A stretch of 64,000 nucleotides of DNA from Legionellales bacterium (GTDB lineage: Bacteria; Pseudomonadota; Gammaproteobacteria; Legionellales; Legionellaceae), in the NCBI GenBank assembly GCA_026399195.1, contig JAPLRK010000063.1, positions 1 through 64,000 of the forward strand, written 5' to 3'. The notes under the pieces are model-generated. The model was given only the letters and a program-made list of their open reading frames with translations, searched no databases and was not told where the DNA came from. This document shows, in pieces, positions 61,875 through 64,000 of this stretch. The first letter of the stretch is position 1. Every line of letters begins with the position of its first letter. Both the position numbers and the translations under genes were made by a program.

Positions 61875-63035
61875 CTAAGCGATGGCAGCTACCATTTTTT
61901 TGGCAGCATCAGTTAAATTACTTGCAGCAATCACGCCCAATTGACTGTTATTCAAAATATCGGCGCCTAACTTTGCATTATTTCCTTCAAGTCGCACAAT
62001 GACAGGCACGTTCACTTTGACGTCCTGTACGGCAGCCAAAATCCCTTCAGCTATCAAATCGCAACGAACGATCCCTCCAAAAATATTCACTAAAATCCCT
62101 TTCACCTTGTCATCTGACAGAATGATTTTAAAGGCTTCAGTAACCCGCTCTTTGGTCGCCCCACCACCCACATCCAGGAAATTCGCGGGTTCACCACCAT
62201 ATAGTTTGATGACATCCATGGTGGCCATGGCAAGTCCTGCCCCATTCACCATACAACCAATGTTGCCGTCCAATGGCACATAGTTCAATTCCCAAGCCTG
62301 AGCACGATTCACTCGTTCATCTTCTTGCGTCGTATCATGCATGGCTTTTAAATTGGGATGTCTGAAAAGCGCATTGTCATCAATCGTGACTTTCCCATCC
62401 AAGCAGATAAGATGCCCTGCTTGAGTCACTACCAGCGGGTTGATCTCCAACAGACTGACATCACACTCAACAAACATTCGACCTAATCTCTGCAAAAGTT
62501 CCGTGAACTCTTTCATCAAACCATCAGTCAATCCAAGCTTAAAAGCTAACTCTCGACACTGAAACGGCATCACACCCACGAGAGGATCAACCATGATTTG
62601 ATGGATTTTTTCAGGAGTCGCATGAGCTACTTTTTCAATTTCAACACCACCTTCCGTAGACGCCATCAACACGACTCGGCGAGTGACTCTATCAACAACT
62701 GCCCCAAGATAGAGTTCGCGGCTGATGTCGCTGGTCTCTTCAACAAGAACCGCTTGGACGGGCTGACCATCCGCATCTGTTTGATAAGTTACCAAACGAG
62801 TGCCCAGAAGTTGTCGAACATAGTCGGCTACGTCGGCCTTCGTTGAAAGAAGCTTCACGCCCCCCGCTTTCCCTCGACCACCAGCGTGAACTTGTGCTTT
62901 CACCACCCATTTTTTGGTCGATAATTTTCCAACCACTTGTAAAGCATCCTCCACACTGTAAGCGACTTCACCCGTGGGTACGGGCAAGCCATAACTCGCA
63001 AACAGTTGCTTGGCTTGGAATTCATGTAAATTCAT
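61875..63035 (-). CDS. sucC: Succinyl-CoA synthetase beta subunit
   Basis: The nucleotide-binding subunit. The start [18 protein letters not shown] is the family N-terminus; the ATG five codons upstream is not used. ATP-grasp segments [32 protein letters not shown] and [10 protein letters not shown] are clear. 386 residues is normal. It lies 15 bases after sucB. Confidence 0.97.
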   Translation of the reverse strand: MNLHEFQAKQLFASYGLPVPTGEVAYSVEDALQVVGKLSTKKWVVKAQVHAGGRGKAGGVKLLSTKADVADYVRQLLGTRLVTYQTDADGQPVQAVLVEETSDISRELYLGAVVDRVTRRVVLMASTEGGVEIEKVAHATPEKIHQIMVDPLVGVMPFQCRELAFKLGLTDGLMKEFTELLQRLGRMFVECDVSLLEINPLVVTQAGHLICLDGKVTIDDNALFRHPNLKAMHDTTQEDERVNRAQAWELNYVPLDGNIGCMVNGAGLAMATMDVIKLYGGEPANFLDVGGGATKERVTEAFKIILSDDKVKGILVNIFGGIVRCDLIAEGILAAVQDVKVNVPVIVRLEGNNAKLGADILNNSQLGVIAASNLTDAAKKMVAAIA

Positions 63036-63050
63036 GGATAATACCCTCAA

Positions 63051-64000
63051 TCAAACATTCAGAAGTAGGCGTGAAGGATCTTCTAATAATGCCTTCACAC
63101 TCACCAAAAATTGCACCGAATCCTTCCCGTCGATCAAGCGATGATCATACGATAAGGCCACATACATCATAGGTCGAATGACGATTTCTCCCTTTTCAAC
63201 CACCGGCCTGTCTTCAATTTTATGCATCCCTAAAATACCCGTTTGCGGGGGGTTAATGATGGGCGTTGCCAACAATGAACCAAACACCCCCCCATTGGTA
63301 ATAGTGAAAGTTCCACCTTCCATTTCTTCCATCGACAATTTACCAAGGCGTGCACGAGAAGCAGCATCACTGATAGCCTGCTCAATATCAGCCATACTCA
63401 ATTGGTCTGCATTTCGAATCACTGGGACCACAAGCCCTCTTTCGGTTGAAACAGCGATGCCTACGTCGAAATACCCATGATAAATGATGTCTTGCCCATC
63501 GATGGAGGCATTCACAGCTGGGAAACGTTTGAGCGACTCAACCACAGCTTTTGTGAAAAAAGACATGAAACCAAGCTTCACCCCATGTTTTTTTTCAAAG
63601 TCATCTTTATAACGTGCGCGAAGATCCATTACCGCCTTCAGATTCACTTCATTAAAGGTCGTCAACATAGCGGCATTGTGTTGAGCTTGAAGCAAACGCT
63701 CTGCCACTTTAGCACGTAATCTTGACATAGGCACGCGCCGCTCTTCACGAGCACTGGTCAATGGGGATTGAGTTGGACTGACAGCCACGGCCCCTTTTTT
63801 ATCTCGGCCTGATTCAATAAACCCTATCACATCATCCTTAGTGATTCGGCCATCTTTGCCTGAACCCTGAATTTGTTTGGGTTGTAAGTCATTTTCAGCC
63901 AACAGTCGTCTGACCACAGGACTTGTTGATTGATCGACTGCTTCATGGGCGGCATTTTCTTCGGGCTTAGAAAGCATAGCGCCTGCTTCAATCCGTGCCA
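63051..64000 (-). CDS. sucB: 2-oxoglutarate dehydrogenase E2 (dihydrolipoyl succinyltransferase), partial
   Basis: Core of the 2-oxoglutarate dehydrogenase complex, transferring succinyl groups to CoA. The N-terminal lipoyl domain lies beyond the window edge. Seen here: the E3-binding domain ([29 protein letters not shown]), the acyltransferase domain beginning [18 protein letters not shown] and the catalytic [15 protein letters not shown]. The start is outside the window; [12 protein letters not shown] is read through at the edge. It heads sucB-sucC-sucD-pdxH. Confidence 0.96.
   Translation of the reverse strand, partial: ARIEAGAMLSKPEENAAHEAVDQSTSPVVRRLLAENDLQPKQIQGSGKDGRITKDDVIGFIESGRDKKGAVAVSPTQSPLTSAREERRVPMSRLRAKVAERLLQAQHNAAMLTTFNEVNLKAVMDLRARYKDDFEKKHGVKLGFMSFFTKAVVESLKRFPAVNASIDGQDIIYHGYFDVGIAVSTERGLVVPVIRNADQLSMADIEQAISDAASRARLGKLSMEEMEGGTFTITNGGVFGSLLATPIINPPQTGILGMHKIEDRPVVEKGEIVIRPMMYVALSYDHRLIDGKDSVQFLVSVKALLEDPSRLLLNV

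Overview
The window looks like chromosome from a host-associated gammaproteobacterium, probably in or near the Legionellales/Coxiellaceae/Berkiellales. This is inferred from gene content, not from a marker-gene tree. The housekeeping genes are typically gammaproteobacterial: hemA-prfA-prmC, dksA, waaA, clpB, mpl, yhdP, lolA-ftsK, trxB, infA, pmbA, nrdAB, dapA, coaD, lolB, tRNA-Gln-prs, fis, pdxH and sucBCD. Between them lie long proteins with no bacterial housekeeping role and with eukaryote-like or effector-like domains. No phage, transposase, CRISPR array or rRNA was seen.

Layout. 1-922: poorly coding, two weak short reading frames. 923-7339: a 2138-residue protein with leucine-rich repeats, a transglutaminase-like triad, two intact AAA+ modules and further degenerate AAA-like segments. 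7452-11824: an MltA-type lytic transglycosylase, an 876-residue orphan and a small orphan. 11952-15121: tightly overlapping hemA-prfA-prmC. 15246-16771: dksA and waaA, convergent, both cut at the same point and joined by an apparent deletion. 16908-19018: a DUF692/DUF2063 pair plus a secreted Cys-rich peptide, a bufferin-type metal-peptide module. 19096-23191: decayed 2OG-Fe(II) oxygenase, sppA, clpB. 23256-30566: yhdP, a membrane protein, mpl and an amino-acid permease in one operon. 30636-43696: lolA-ftsK, trxB, a permuted papain-fold candidate, a deacetylase, infA, pmbA, a phosphodiester glycosidase and nrdAB with paired NrdR boxes. 43733-53696: a MATCAP-like metallopeptidase, dapA with a small lipoprotein, a glycine-zipper lipoprotein, a ZIP transporter, a desaturase, plsC, an endonuclease/exonuclease/phosphatase-fold protein, coaD and lolB. 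53816-59244: tRNA-Gln, prs with an unusual N-terminus, a 670-base convergent spacer with hairpins, fis, a DUF945 protein and an MFS carrier. 59412-64000: an SseB-like protein, an RMF-like membrane-anchored protein, then pdxH, sucD, sucC and the 3' part of sucB.

Two themes stand out. Candidate secreted or effector-like proteins (923, 8822, 34707, 43733 and 51154) are scattered singly among core genes, as is usual for Dot/Icm effectors; no secretion genes lie in the window, so this remains inference. Gene ends are also peppered with short palindromic repeats of at least three families, and several genes (dksA, waaA, the 2OG oxygenase, perhaps prs) show deletion or decay, suggesting a genome undergoing reduction.
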